Source: a virus. Taken from it: a DNA stretch of 42,782 nucleotides. Positions 1 to 5,207 of this stretch are shown here, piece after piece; the first letter of the stretch is position 1; each line of letters begins with the position of its first letter. Location: positions 1 through 42,782 of IMG/VR virus record IMGVR_UViG_3300028773_000013; one strand, 5' to 3'. Position numbers and translations under genes: made by a program. The notes under the pieces are model-generated. The model searched no databases and was not told the DNA's origin. It saw nothing but the letters and a program-made list of their open reading frames with translations.

Positions 1-94
1 CCAGGACGACGATGATAAGTCGCTCATGCTGTACAAGCCAACTCTTCGTATTTGTTACATCTGTCTTCACAGAGGTTTCAATTGCTGAGGTCAT
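1..94 (-). CDS. Start of a small membrane protein (partial, runs off left edge)
   Basis: Only the first 31 codons are present. They read MTSAIETSVKTDVTNTKSWL followed by VQHERLIIVVL, a polar N-terminus with a hydrophobic segment beginning at about residue 26. The ATG at 94 lies inside the end of the upstream HNH-type gene (17-nt overlap), as do other coupled genes in this operon. The pattern of a charged helical N-terminus, then a tryptophan, then a membrane span is common in small phage membrane proteins of unknown role, but the family is not identified. The frame is open to the window edge. Confidence 0.5.
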   Translation of the reverse strand, partial: MTSAIETSVKTDVTNTKSWLVQHERLIIVVL

Positions 95-641
95 GCCGTC
101 TCTTTTCTATCTCGGCGACTAGTTCTTCTATCGTGAAGTCTTCTATTCGTGCGAGTTTTCTTTGGTTCAGTCTTTGCTCTTTACGGGTGGACCACTTACA
201 ATTAGTCGGCTCGTAGTTTCCATTCACTTCGATACGGTCGATGGTATGAAGCTTAGTAGGTTTTTGACCCATATCCGCTAGAAAATTATCAAAGACTAAC
301 CATCTTTCACATATTGTGATACCCCTGCCACCGTAGTGATGATAGGCTCGATTTTTAGGATCGAGGCAACGGCCTTTCATCGCGCACCAGCTATTGTACT
401 CGCTGCTGTGATCTTTGGCTCTTGCATGACCGTGACGTAACTGGTTTGGTTGTTCTCTAAAAAGACACCCGCAGCTTCTCACATCGCCGGAGATCAGATT
501 ACTTGATGTTACGTTCTTATAGGAACCACAATCGCACAGACATCTTAGGCCACACTTACCGTTAGGCATAGTGGCCTTTTCAATTACGATCAGTCTACTG
601 AACTTCCTACCTATCAGATCGATAGGTACACCTCTTGGCAT
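78..641 (-). CDS. Free-standing HNH-type (AP2/HNH-like) homing endonuclease candidate
   Basis: A 187-residue protein. The N-terminal third carries GRKFSRLIVIEKA and then Cys residues at 30, 34, 36, 38, 57 and 59 (CLCDCG, SCGC), which look like a zinc-binding or AP2-like DNA-binding part. The centre has the block MKGRCLDPKN, YHHYGGRGITICERW, DRIEVNGNYEPTNCKW (about residues 88-150), which is typical of phage HNH-like endonucleases. Such proteins nick or cut DNA and often spread as selfish genes. A good Shine-Dalgarno (CAGGAGAAGAG) precedes the ATG. A terminator lies directly upstream (658-688), so this gene follows a transcription stop or partial read-through. Its family resemblance is clear, but its target and activity are inferred. 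Confidence 0.75.
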   Translation of the reverse strand: MPRGVPIDLIGRKFSRLIVIEKATMPNGKCGLRCLCDCGSYKNVTSSNLISGDVRSCGCLFREQPNQLRHGHARAKDHSSEYNSWCAMKGRCLDPKNRAYHHYGGRGITICERWLVFDNFLADMGQKPTKLHTIDRIEVNGNYEPTNCKWSTRKEQRLNQRKLARIEDFTIEELVAEIEKRRHDLSN

Positions 642-657
642 CTCTTCTCCTGAGACT

Positions 658-688
658 AGAAAACGCCCCTCACGTGTTTAGTGAGGGG
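658..688 (-). terminator. Intrinsic terminator, leftward
   Basis: On the minus strand an 8-bp perfect stem CCCCTCAC/GTGAGGGG with a 7-nt loop is followed by CGTTTTCT. The upstream arm overlaps the last codons and stop of the 66-residue gene, so termination is built into its 3' end. It separates the small-gene run from the HNH-type gene. Confidence 0.8.
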
Positions 689-870
689 AGGTAGGTAGTC
701 GCATTCATTTGGCCGTACGTCGGTGCAACGGGTGCGGCGGGTGCCTGATAGTAAAACGTGCCCGTATAGTGTCCAGAGACTTCCGTAAGGAACTCCATGT
801 TCCATCTATTGTTCGGGTCGTTAGCTAGATCATTTAGGAACAATTCAAGTTCCATAGCTGAACCAAACAT
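670..870 (-). CDS. Small hypothetical protein, 66 aa
   Basis: I chose the ATG at 870 (MFGSAMELELFLNDLAND), 11 nt after the stop of the upstream gene, with AAGGTC as a modest Shine-Dalgarno. A GTG at 909 in the same frame would add 13 residues but overlaps the upstream gene. The first half looks like a small helix-strand domain (ELELFLNDLANDPNNRWNME); the C-terminus is Ala/Pro rich (YYQAPAAPVAPTYGQ). Phages often carry such a short domain for adjusting numeric or flexible termini, but I do not recognise the family. The terminator stem overlaps its last codons. It is the last of the row of small co-transcribed genes. Confidence 0.65.
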   Translation of the reverse strand: MFGSAMELELFLNDLANDPNNRWNMEFLTEVSGHYTGTFYYQAPAAPVAPTYGQMNATTYLPSLNT

Positions 871-881
871 CTTGACCTTGA

Positions 882-1085
882 CTAGCTGCTGCACGATGGG
901 TCTCCGCACTGGCAGTTGTACTTGCTAGGCTCTTCGATAGGATTGAAACGGCTCTTCACAGTCTTACCGTCGATCTTTACAGAGCCCTCGGGCTTCTCGT
1001 CAAAGAACTCCTGAAGGACAGACACGTCCGGCTTGTGTGCATAAGCTGCTGCCTTGGGCAGGTTCTTGTCAATTGGTTTGTTCAT
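882..1085 (-). CDS. Small hypothetical protein with C-terminal Cys cluster, 67 aa
   Basis: The start at 1085 (MNKPIDKNLPKAAAYAHKPD) has GGAAGGACT just upstream; a longer reading from 1199 would lie almost entirely across the real 57-residue gene in another frame and is rejected. The protein ends in CQCGDPSCSS, three cysteines that might bind metal or form a small knuckle. The middle (KPEGSVKIDGKTVKSRFNP) looks like a beta hairpin. It overlaps the end of the upstream gene by 17 nt, which suggests translational coupling. No family is recognised. Confidence 0.65.
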   Translation of the reverse strand: MNKPIDKNLPKAAAYAHKPDVSVLQEFFDEKPEGSVKIDGKTVKSRFNPIEEPSKYNCQCGDPSCSS

Positions 1086-1242
1086 AGTCCTTCCATGCTG
1101 CCCTTGCAGTCTTACCGACGCCCAGGCATAGTTCCCATTTCTCATCGAGAACGGGTCCATGTGCTTTGCTGTGACGAATGATACCCTGAAACACGCCATA
1201 GCCGCTCTTATCTTCTAGCTGCCTACAATAGACTGGATTCAT
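1069..1242 (-). CDS. Small hypothetical protein, 57 aa, ATGA-coupled
   Basis: This short frame begins with ATG at 1242, whose last two bases belong to the TGA stop of the upstream 73-residue gene (ATGA overlap), a classic coupling arrangement. The product starts MNPVYCRQLEDKSGYGVFQG and continues with IIRHSKAHGPVLDEKWELC. It ends 17 nt inside the next gene. The gene fills an otherwise unexplained 150-nt gap exactly, and that fit plus the overlaps is the main evidence. The amino-acid composition is balanced and protein-like. Function is unknown. Confidence 0.7.
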   Translation of the reverse strand: MNPVYCRQLEDKSGYGVFQGIIRHSKAHGPVLDEKWELCLGVGKTARAAWKDYEQTN

Positions 1243-1460
1243 AATCTGTTTCTATCCTTCGGGCTTTCTAAGATGAACCCACGCTCATTCAAGAGCAGTG
1301 CGGCCATCTGCCGGACTTCATGAGACAGCGGCATATCTTTCTCATCATTACTGATGAGGAACTTCACCAGACGCTTGCCTGTTATCTGTTTGCGACGGAG
1401 TGCGGCGTTAGCCTCATCGGTCAACTTTACGAATTGCGGCAGCTTATTCGGTAGTCTCAT
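1239..1460 (-). CDS. Small hypothetical protein, 73 aa
   Basis: The frame reads MRLPNKLPQFVKLTDEANAA and is mostly helical and basic, with an Arg/Lys-rich N-terminal half and HEVRQMAALLLNERGFILE near the end. A good Shine-Dalgarno (AAAGGAA) sits before the ATG. It overlaps the downstream gene by ATGA. It could be a small regulatory or DNA-binding protein, but no helix-turn-helix signature is certain. It belongs to the small-gene run downstream of the promoter at 2257-2285. Confidence 0.7.
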   Translation of the reverse strand: MRLPNKLPQFVKLTDEANAALRRKQITGKRLVKFLISNDEKDMPLSHEVRQMAALLLNERGFILESPKDRNRL

Positions 1461-1472
1461 TTTGATTTCCTT

Positions 1473-1832
1473 TTAGAACGGGACATCATCGTCGTTTATG
1501 TCTTGACCAATTGCTGCGGCTTCTGGGTTCTTATTATTATTACTTTCAATCTCGATTTGTAAAGCAGCCAGAGCCCTCCAGGCTGCTTTCGTAGAGTGAA
1601 GATGGCCGTCGATATCCACTGTTCCGGCCTCTAGTAGGTGCCTCATGAGGGTATCGTGGTGGTCGCTAGACTTATCACGTGACCAGTGTAAAGGTTGCCC
1701 TGGATTATGCTGTAAATTACCTTGGTACGAAAGCGATGCTACGGCAGCTAATGCATCTGGAAAATACTTCATCAATCCTGAGTAAAGCGGTATAGCCTTT
1801 CGAGCTGCCGCTTCAGTTGGTAGGTGTGGCAT
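1473..1832 (-). CDS. dATP/dGTP diphosphohydrolase-like (DUF5664-type) protein
   Basis: The 119-residue product has the pattern ARKAIPLYSGLMKYFPDALA, QHNPGQPLHWSRDKSSDHHD and TLMRHLLEAGTVDIDGHLHS, followed by KAAWRALAALQIEIE. That arrangement is what I know from phage proteins described as dATP/dGTP diphosphohydrolase or DUF5664. In that MazG-related group, acidic and histidine residues hold metal and the enzyme trims purine deoxynucleotides. Here H63/H64 and the neighbouring acidic residues could play that role. It ends in a charged tail NDDDVPF, as single-strand-binding proteins and other phage partners do. A strong GGAGG lies four bases before the ATG. Assignment is from memory of the family, so moderate confidence. 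Confidence 0.6.
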   Translation of the reverse strand: MPHLPTEAAARKAIPLYSGLMKYFPDALAAVASLSYQGNLQHNPGQPLHWSRDKSSDHHDTLMRHLLEAGTVDIDGHLHSTKAAWRALAALQIEIESNNNKNPEAAAIGQDINDDDVPF

Positions 1833-1850
1833 GGACCTCCATCCATTTTG

Positions 1851-2093
1851 CTATCTGACAAGGTGACGTCTCTCTACGAAACCACGATACCCACGGTTTG
1901 TCTTGTCTGCTATCCAGTATCCAAGGCGGTCTAGTAATTCGTACCACCACGTATACCGTACGACATAGCCGCACCAAGGATCGACACCGACGAGGATATG
2001 GAGCTGCCCGTCAATGTCAATCAGTGAGCCTATTTCAATCTCCGCGAACGCTAGTTTGTACTCCTCGTTCGGGAAAAACTTATGAATCCTCAT
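1851..2093 (-). CDS. Small hypothetical protein, 80 aa (paralog of the next gene upstream)
   Basis: I chose the ATG at 2093 (MRIHKFFPNEEYKLAFAEIE), preceded by AGGAGACCGG; a longer reading from 2153 overlaps the 56-residue gene in another frame. The core GSLIDIDGQLHILVGVDP then CGYVVRYTWWYELLDRLGY aligns with the upstream 56-residue product (GQIVNHDGKTYKVTKM, then AIAVERYFWWDRLYDR). Both look like a small beta-barrel capped by an aromatic W-W helix. The genes overlap by 14 nt. They are probably tandem duplicates. Function is unknown. Confidence 0.7.
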   Translation of the reverse strand: MRIHKFFPNEEYKLAFAEIEIGSLIDIDGQLHILVGVDPWCGYVVRYTWWYELLDRLGYWIADKTNRGYRGFVERRHLVR

Positions 2094-2250
2094 CCGGTCT
2101 CCTGATGAAACGGTCGTACAGCCTGTCCCACCAGAAGTAACGCTCGACCGCAATGGCCGTACTCGTCATCTTGGTGACCTTATAAGTCTTACCGTCGTGG
2201 TTTACGATCTGTCCAACGGTAGGTTTTTCTTCTGAGTAAGATAGTCCCAT
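2080..2250 (-). CDS. Small hypothetical protein, 56 aa, probably read from a leaderless mRNA
   Basis: The frame runs from ATG 2250 to TAA 2080 and reads MGLSYSEEKPTVGQIVNHDG, then KTYKVTKMTSTAIAVERYFW, then WDRLYDRFIRRPDEDS. There is no Shine-Dalgarno. Instead a promoter (2257-2285) has its -10 hexamer only six bases from the ATG, so transcription should start at or next to the start codon. The downstream 80-residue gene is a likely paralog. Its stop overlaps that gene's start region. Function is unknown, but the promoter, the overlap and the similarity together make it a real gene. Confidence 0.7.
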   Translation of the reverse strand: MGLSYSEEKPTVGQIVNHDGKTYKVTKMTSTAIAVERYFWWDRLYDRFIRRPDEDS

Positions 2251-2256
2251 GTAACT

Positions 2257-2285
2257 ACTCTACCACATAGGACTATATTTGTCAA
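2257..2285 (-). promoter_or_regulatory. Sigma70-type promoter, leftward
   Basis: On the minus strand TTGACA is followed by a 17-nt spacer and TAGAGT, with an extended -10 TG one base before it. The predicted start falls at the ATG (2250). It overlaps the last codon of the upstream 87-residue gene and would drive the row of small genes to the terminator at 658-688. Confidence 0.75.
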
Positions 2286-2545
2286 GCCTCGATTATAGAA
2301 ACTACGTCATTAGCAGTACCGATAATCCAAATCTCATTTGTGTTACCTGAACGACAAGGGATCGTGACTGTGACTCCGGCCCCTAGAAGGAAACCAGTAC
2401 TGGCCGTTACTGCCGCTGTTGAGCCTACTGATATAGCAGCCGAGTTACCGGCTTTACCAGCGAGGGTAATAGAATTGAGTACCGGGTTACTGGGAAATTG
2501 CTGCGCCGTACCGGTTGCTGTAAGTTGAAAGGCTACTAATGCCAT
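2282..2545 (-). CDS. Small beta-structured virion protein candidate, 87 aa
   Basis: The product MALVAFQLTATGTAQQFPSN with later GNSAAISVGSTAAVTASTGF and GAGVTVTIPCRSGNTNEIWI is rich in Thr, Val, Gly and Ala and has the look of a compact beta-sandwich. Small phage head or tail stopper or decoration proteins have this appearance (for example proteins that place a single beta domain on the capsid), but the position far from the head genes leaves its job open. AAAAGGAAG precedes the ATG. It follows the metallophosphoesterase gene by 12 nt in the same transcript. Confidence 0.6.
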   Translation of the reverse strand: MALVAFQLTATGTAQQFPSNPVLNSITLAGKAGNSAAISVGSTAAVTASTGFLLGAGVTVTIPCRSGNTNEIWIIGTANDVVSIIEA

Positions 2546-2557
2546 TTGTTCTTCCTT

Positions 2558-3952
2558 TTAGTCTGCGTTATAGAAGGCCATGTTTATCAGGCCCAGGATG
2601 TTGTTCCATGCATACGACTCAGCCGTCTTGATGTTGCCGACGTAGTTATTCGCAGCATGCCACGCATCGGGTTCGCACAGCGCCGGTAACGTGCGTACTC
2701 GTACGCCATGATATTCCTGTACCATCGTCTGATGGATATGTCCAGTGTGACACTCGCGGAACGTAGTGTCTGCCCACATCTGCTTCTCTTCTTGCGCCAT
2801 TGTCAGCGGGTAGTCCGGCTTCTTACCGGTGTTGCCGTGTGTGAACATCAGCATCACTTCGCCCCATTGGAAATACTTTCTTTCCTTTGGTTCGCAGTTG
2901 ACTTCGACGTCTTCGTAACCGTGGAAGCGCATCTTGAGAGAATCAGCTAGGTGCCATGCGCTCAGCTTATCGTGGTTGCCTGGGCAAGACATAACGTAGA
3001 CCGGAGCGATCTCTCGAAGCTGATTGATTACGTCGATGACCTTATTGCGTAGCTTGACGAAGGTCTTGTAGTACCTGCTATCGTTATCCTGTCGCGTGCC
3101 GCCTGTCGTGTTGCCCTCAAGCGTATCTGCGTTCTGCATATCATTGCCAACAACGAATAGAACCTTGTCGAACTTTATATGAGCGTTACGTGCGATCAAT
3201 GCATCTACTGCGTCTTGGAAGACATCGAGAGCGATATTTGTATCGTAGTCCTTGTATCCGGTCTCGCGGTTCCAAGCTAACTTGCCTGCGTGAAGATCCG
3301 GGATATTAATCTCTAGCAGGTTACCTGTCAGTCCACCGAGGTGCTTTACTGCGCGAACCTTTACAGCGTTTAGATTAGAAAGCGCCGCGTCACGCATTGC
3401 TGCGATTTCGTTCTTGGCAAACTCCTTCGACTTGTTGCGGACGAGGGTAGCCTTCAACCGGTAGAGCGGGGTGATGATCGGGTCAGTAGTCTCGCGAGAC
3501 CAGTTACCACTCTCACCGACAGCCTTCGGAAAGCCTGCCATCTCCCATTTGGTACATTCCCAACGTTCAACCTCCCAGATATCGTGATCAACCTCACAGA
3601 ACGCCAACAGCTCGGGGAGCGTATGGATACGTGTCTTGGGGAAGCTTACGTTGATCTTGTCCTGGCCGACGTGTTCGACTGTCTCGCCGAGCACTGCCTT
3701 CTGCTCCGAAGCTTGTGGCTCAGGTGCATCGGGTCCGACGTATGGTGTCTGCTTGTTATCTGTCGTTGTCTTCTTTGTTCTGAGTCCGGCTACGTAAAGG
3801 AACTCTCTGAAATTTCGGAAGGTCTTGCGCCACTCGCGTTCACTGAAGCTTCCATGCTTGCGGTAGAACTCGCGGCTCAAAAGACCGGGGTGTTTCTGGT
3901 CGAGCTGCTGGACATCTGCGATTAGTTTTGCTCGAAGTGTTTCACCTGCCAT
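2558..3952 (-). CDS. Calcineurin-like metallophosphoesterase, 464 aa
   Basis: All the metal-binding blocks of the calcineurin-like phosphoesterase fold are visible in order: IPDLHAG (D219, H221), VVGNDMQNAD (N270, D271), CPGNHDK (N326, H327, D328), FTHGN (H372) and CHTGHIHQ (H405, H407). These hold two metal ions in the family. The first 210 residues form a separate N-terminal region containing a basic, helix-rich stretch (about residues 20-60) that may bind DNA. Members of this type in phages are usually called DNA-repair exonuclease-like or phosphoesterases; the substrate is not known. A strong AAAGGAGG precedes the ATG, and a promoter at 3992-4020 lies directly upstream. Confidence 0.85.
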   Translation of the reverse strand: MAGETLRAKLIADVQQLDQKHPGLLSREFYRKHGSFSEREWRKTFRNFREFLYVAGLRTKKTTTDNKQTPYVGPDAPEPQASEQKAVLGETVEHVGQDKINVSFPKTRIHTLPELLAFCEVDHDIWEVERWECTKWEMAGFPKAVGESGNWSRETTDPIITPLYRLKATLVRNKSKEFAKNEIAAMRDAALSNLNAVKVRAVKHLGGLTGNLLEINIPDLHAGKLAWNRETGYKDYDTNIALDVFQDAVDALIARNAHIKFDKVLFVVGNDMQNADTLEGNTTGGTRQDNDSRYYKTFVKLRNKVIDVINQLREIAPVYVMSCPGNHDKLSAWHLADSLKMRFHGYEDVEVNCEPKERKYFQWGEVMLMFTHGNTGKKPDYPLTMAQEEKQMWADTTFRECHTGHIHQTMVQEYHGVRVRTLPALCEPDAWHAANNYVGNIKTAESYAWNNILGLINMAFYNAD

Positions 3953-3991
3953 GCCCCTCCTTTGGGGATTTGCATTTCATGCCGTACTCCA

Positions 3992-4020
3992 ATACTACAC
4001 CATCACAGGCTATTTGTCAA
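3992..4020 (-). promoter_or_regulatory. Sigma70-type promoter, leftward
   Basis: TTGACA, a 17-nt spacer and TAGTAT on the minus strand. The -35 hexamer overlaps the last codons (LDK stop) of the lysis-cassette gene. The predicted start near 3985 gives the metallophosphoesterase mRNA a leader of about 30 nt with AAAGGAGG. Confidence 0.75.
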
Positions 4021-4366
4021 GTGTCAATTCAACTACTTCAACTACTGTTGACTTGGGCTTGGCCGGTTGCCGTTTACGGGGTGTCTTACGGGGGGCACGC
4101 GATCTTGCAGGTTCCATCACATCGTACTGCGGACGGTATTGCGAGTAGCGTACATCGTTACGGAGTTCTTTGATTTGCTCGACTAACTGCGTGGTCTGCC
4201 CTTGCAGGTCGCCGCGCAAGGATGTGATGCCAACGTGAATCTCTTTGAGGTCTTTCTCTCGGATGTCTTTGACCCAATTGAATCCCTTGAAGATTGCCCA
4301 CAGGAATGATAGGAGTGCCAGCCAGAATTTTGACTGTTCGTATATGACTTCAGGTGAGAGCATCAT
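4010..4366 (-). CDS. Membrane-anchored coiled-coil protein, spanin- or holin-accessory-like, 118 aa
   Basis: An N-terminal membrane segment (FWLALLSFLWAIFKGFNWV, about residues 14-32) is followed by a charged helical stretch (about 35-75: IREKDLKEIH, GDLQGQTTQLVEQIKELRND) that should form a coiled coil. The C-terminus is very basic (RSRAPRKTPRKRQPAKPKS). It overlaps the holin-like gene by four bases (ATGA type). A small anchored helical protein next to a holin and a hydrolase fits an inner-membrane spanin or holin partner, but no lipoprotein partner gene is visible. Topology is read from the sequence; the lysis role is inferred from position. Confidence 0.6.
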   Translation of the reverse strand: MMLSPEVIYEQSKFWLALLSFLWAIFKGFNWVKDIREKDLKEIHVGITSLRGDLQGQTTQLVEQIKELRNDVRYSQYRPQYDVMEPARSRAPRKTPRKRQPAKPKSTVVEVVELTLDK

Positions 4367-4704
4367 GCTGGCGTATCCCCTATTGGTGATGGACTGACAT
4401 TCGCTGTGCCTGTTGAATTGACAGTAATGGCTGATGGAACATTAGGCTTGAGTGCCTTGGCTGCGCTTTTAGCTTGGTTGGCAGCATACGCGCTCTGGCC
4501 TGCTACAAGAAATGTACCTGGGCCTGTTAAATCTGGCGGCAATGCGTGGCTGTGAATGACAACATATGTAACCCATCCAAACACAAATATAGCAGTCCAG
4601 AAACCTAAGTACCTACTGTAAGAACCAATCCCGTCCTCCGAAAGGATTTCCTTCAGCGGCGGCATTTTCAAATGGCCAAAAGCCGCGCCGATCTGTTTGA
4701 ACAT
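4363..4704 (-). CDS. Holin-like small membrane protein, 113 aa
   Basis: After an amphipathic N-terminus the protein has one clear membrane segment (YLGFWTAIFVFGWVTYVVIHS, positions about 32-52, written here in two parts: YLGFWTAIFVF and GWVTYVVIHS) and a second weaker hydrophobic stretch (GPGTFLVAGQSAYAANQ, about 61-77). The C-terminus is a flexible Ser/Thr/Pro tail. Such two-segment proteins between an endolysin-like gene and a small coiled-coil membrane gene are typical holins, which form the pore that releases the hydrolase. AGGAGG stands before the ATG. It is a candidate rather than a confirmed holin. Confidence 0.6.
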   Translation of the reverse strand: MFKQIGAAFGHLKMPPLKEILSEDGIGSYSRYLGFWTAIFVFGWVTYVVIHSHALPPDLTGPGTFLVAGQSAYAANQAKSAAKALKPNVPSAITVNSTGTANVSPSPIGDTPA

Positions 4705-4720
4705 AACTCCTCCTACTTGG

Positions 4721-5122
4721 TTATTTAAATATCATCAAAGAGTTCATCGACCCTATAGATGGATGTCTTTCTTTATCCGCAAGAATCTTTTCCTTAAAGA
4801 AGGGAGTCTCTATCTTTGTAGTGTCCGCCCAATATAAACCACCTTTGGAGTAGTCTTGGGTTCCATCAAATATACCTTCTACTTCGTGTAAAAGTTTTAC
4901 GAACTGAGGTTCCCAAATGGCAGGACTACCCCCTGGCTGCTCAAAGGTTGCAGAGTACTTAGGGATGTTGTCTATACATTCTGACCATGTACCCCAACCT
5001 AATCTAAATCTATTAGCAATGCACGATCCTATCATGCACGAAGCGAGGTGCCCACCGAACGTATTTCCATGCTGCCACATAACTGTGACTAGTTTGCTTT
5101 TTTGCCAGTCATCTTGCCTCAA
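4721..5122 (-). CDS. SleB/cell-wall-hydrolase-like protein, endolysin candidate
   Basis: The core SCMIGSCIANRFRLGWGTWS, then ECIDNIPKYSAT, then WEPQFVKLLHEVEGIFDG and GGLYWADT resembles the SleB-type cell-wall hydrolases, in which a repeated pattern of a variable N-terminus, a VxNR-type helix and a late W-D pair is seen. The usual catalytic Glu in the opening helix is not obvious; the corresponding position reads MWQHGNTFGGH. The start is weak: TTG at 5122 has poor ribosome-binding support, and an ATG at 5080 is an alternative that would remove 14 residues. Its place between the ejection proteins and a holin-like gene supports a lysis role. The enzyme activity is inferred. Confidence 0.55.
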   Translation of the reverse strand: MRQDDWQKSKLVTVMWQHGNTFGGHLASCMIGSCIANRFRLGWGTWSECIDNIPKYSATFEQPGGSPAIWEPQFVKLLHEVEGIFDGTQDYSKGGLYWADTTKIETPFFKEKILADKERHPSIGSMNSLMIFK

Positions 5123-5154
5123 AATATGGCTACCCTACTTTCCCTCTTCGATGC

Positions 5155-5198
5155 CTAAGATACTAGGCAACTCAGACATTTATGTCCAAATTGCCTAG
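5155..5198 (-). repeat. Nested inverted repeats between ejection-protein gene and lysis genes
   Basis: On the minus strand CTAGGCAA and TTGCCTAG (5163-5170 and 5191-5198) form an 8-bp stem that encloses a second stem GACAT/ATGTC. The same TTGCCTAG arm can instead pair within GCCTA/TAGGC (about 5157-5172). The two folds exclude each other. There is no U-run, so this is not a plain terminator; it could be a folding switch or an mRNA-processing or stability element. Confidence 0.6.
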
Positions 5199-5207
5199 CA
5201 TTGTAGG

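Noticed and set aside
1066-1100. TTGACA at about 1066 as a promoter
   Set aside because: No acceptable -10 hexamer at 15-19 bases.
2251-2290. A second group I intron signalled by GGACTATA (P7-like) near 2270
   Set aside because: It is the spacer of the promoter, and no partner helix or split gene exists there.
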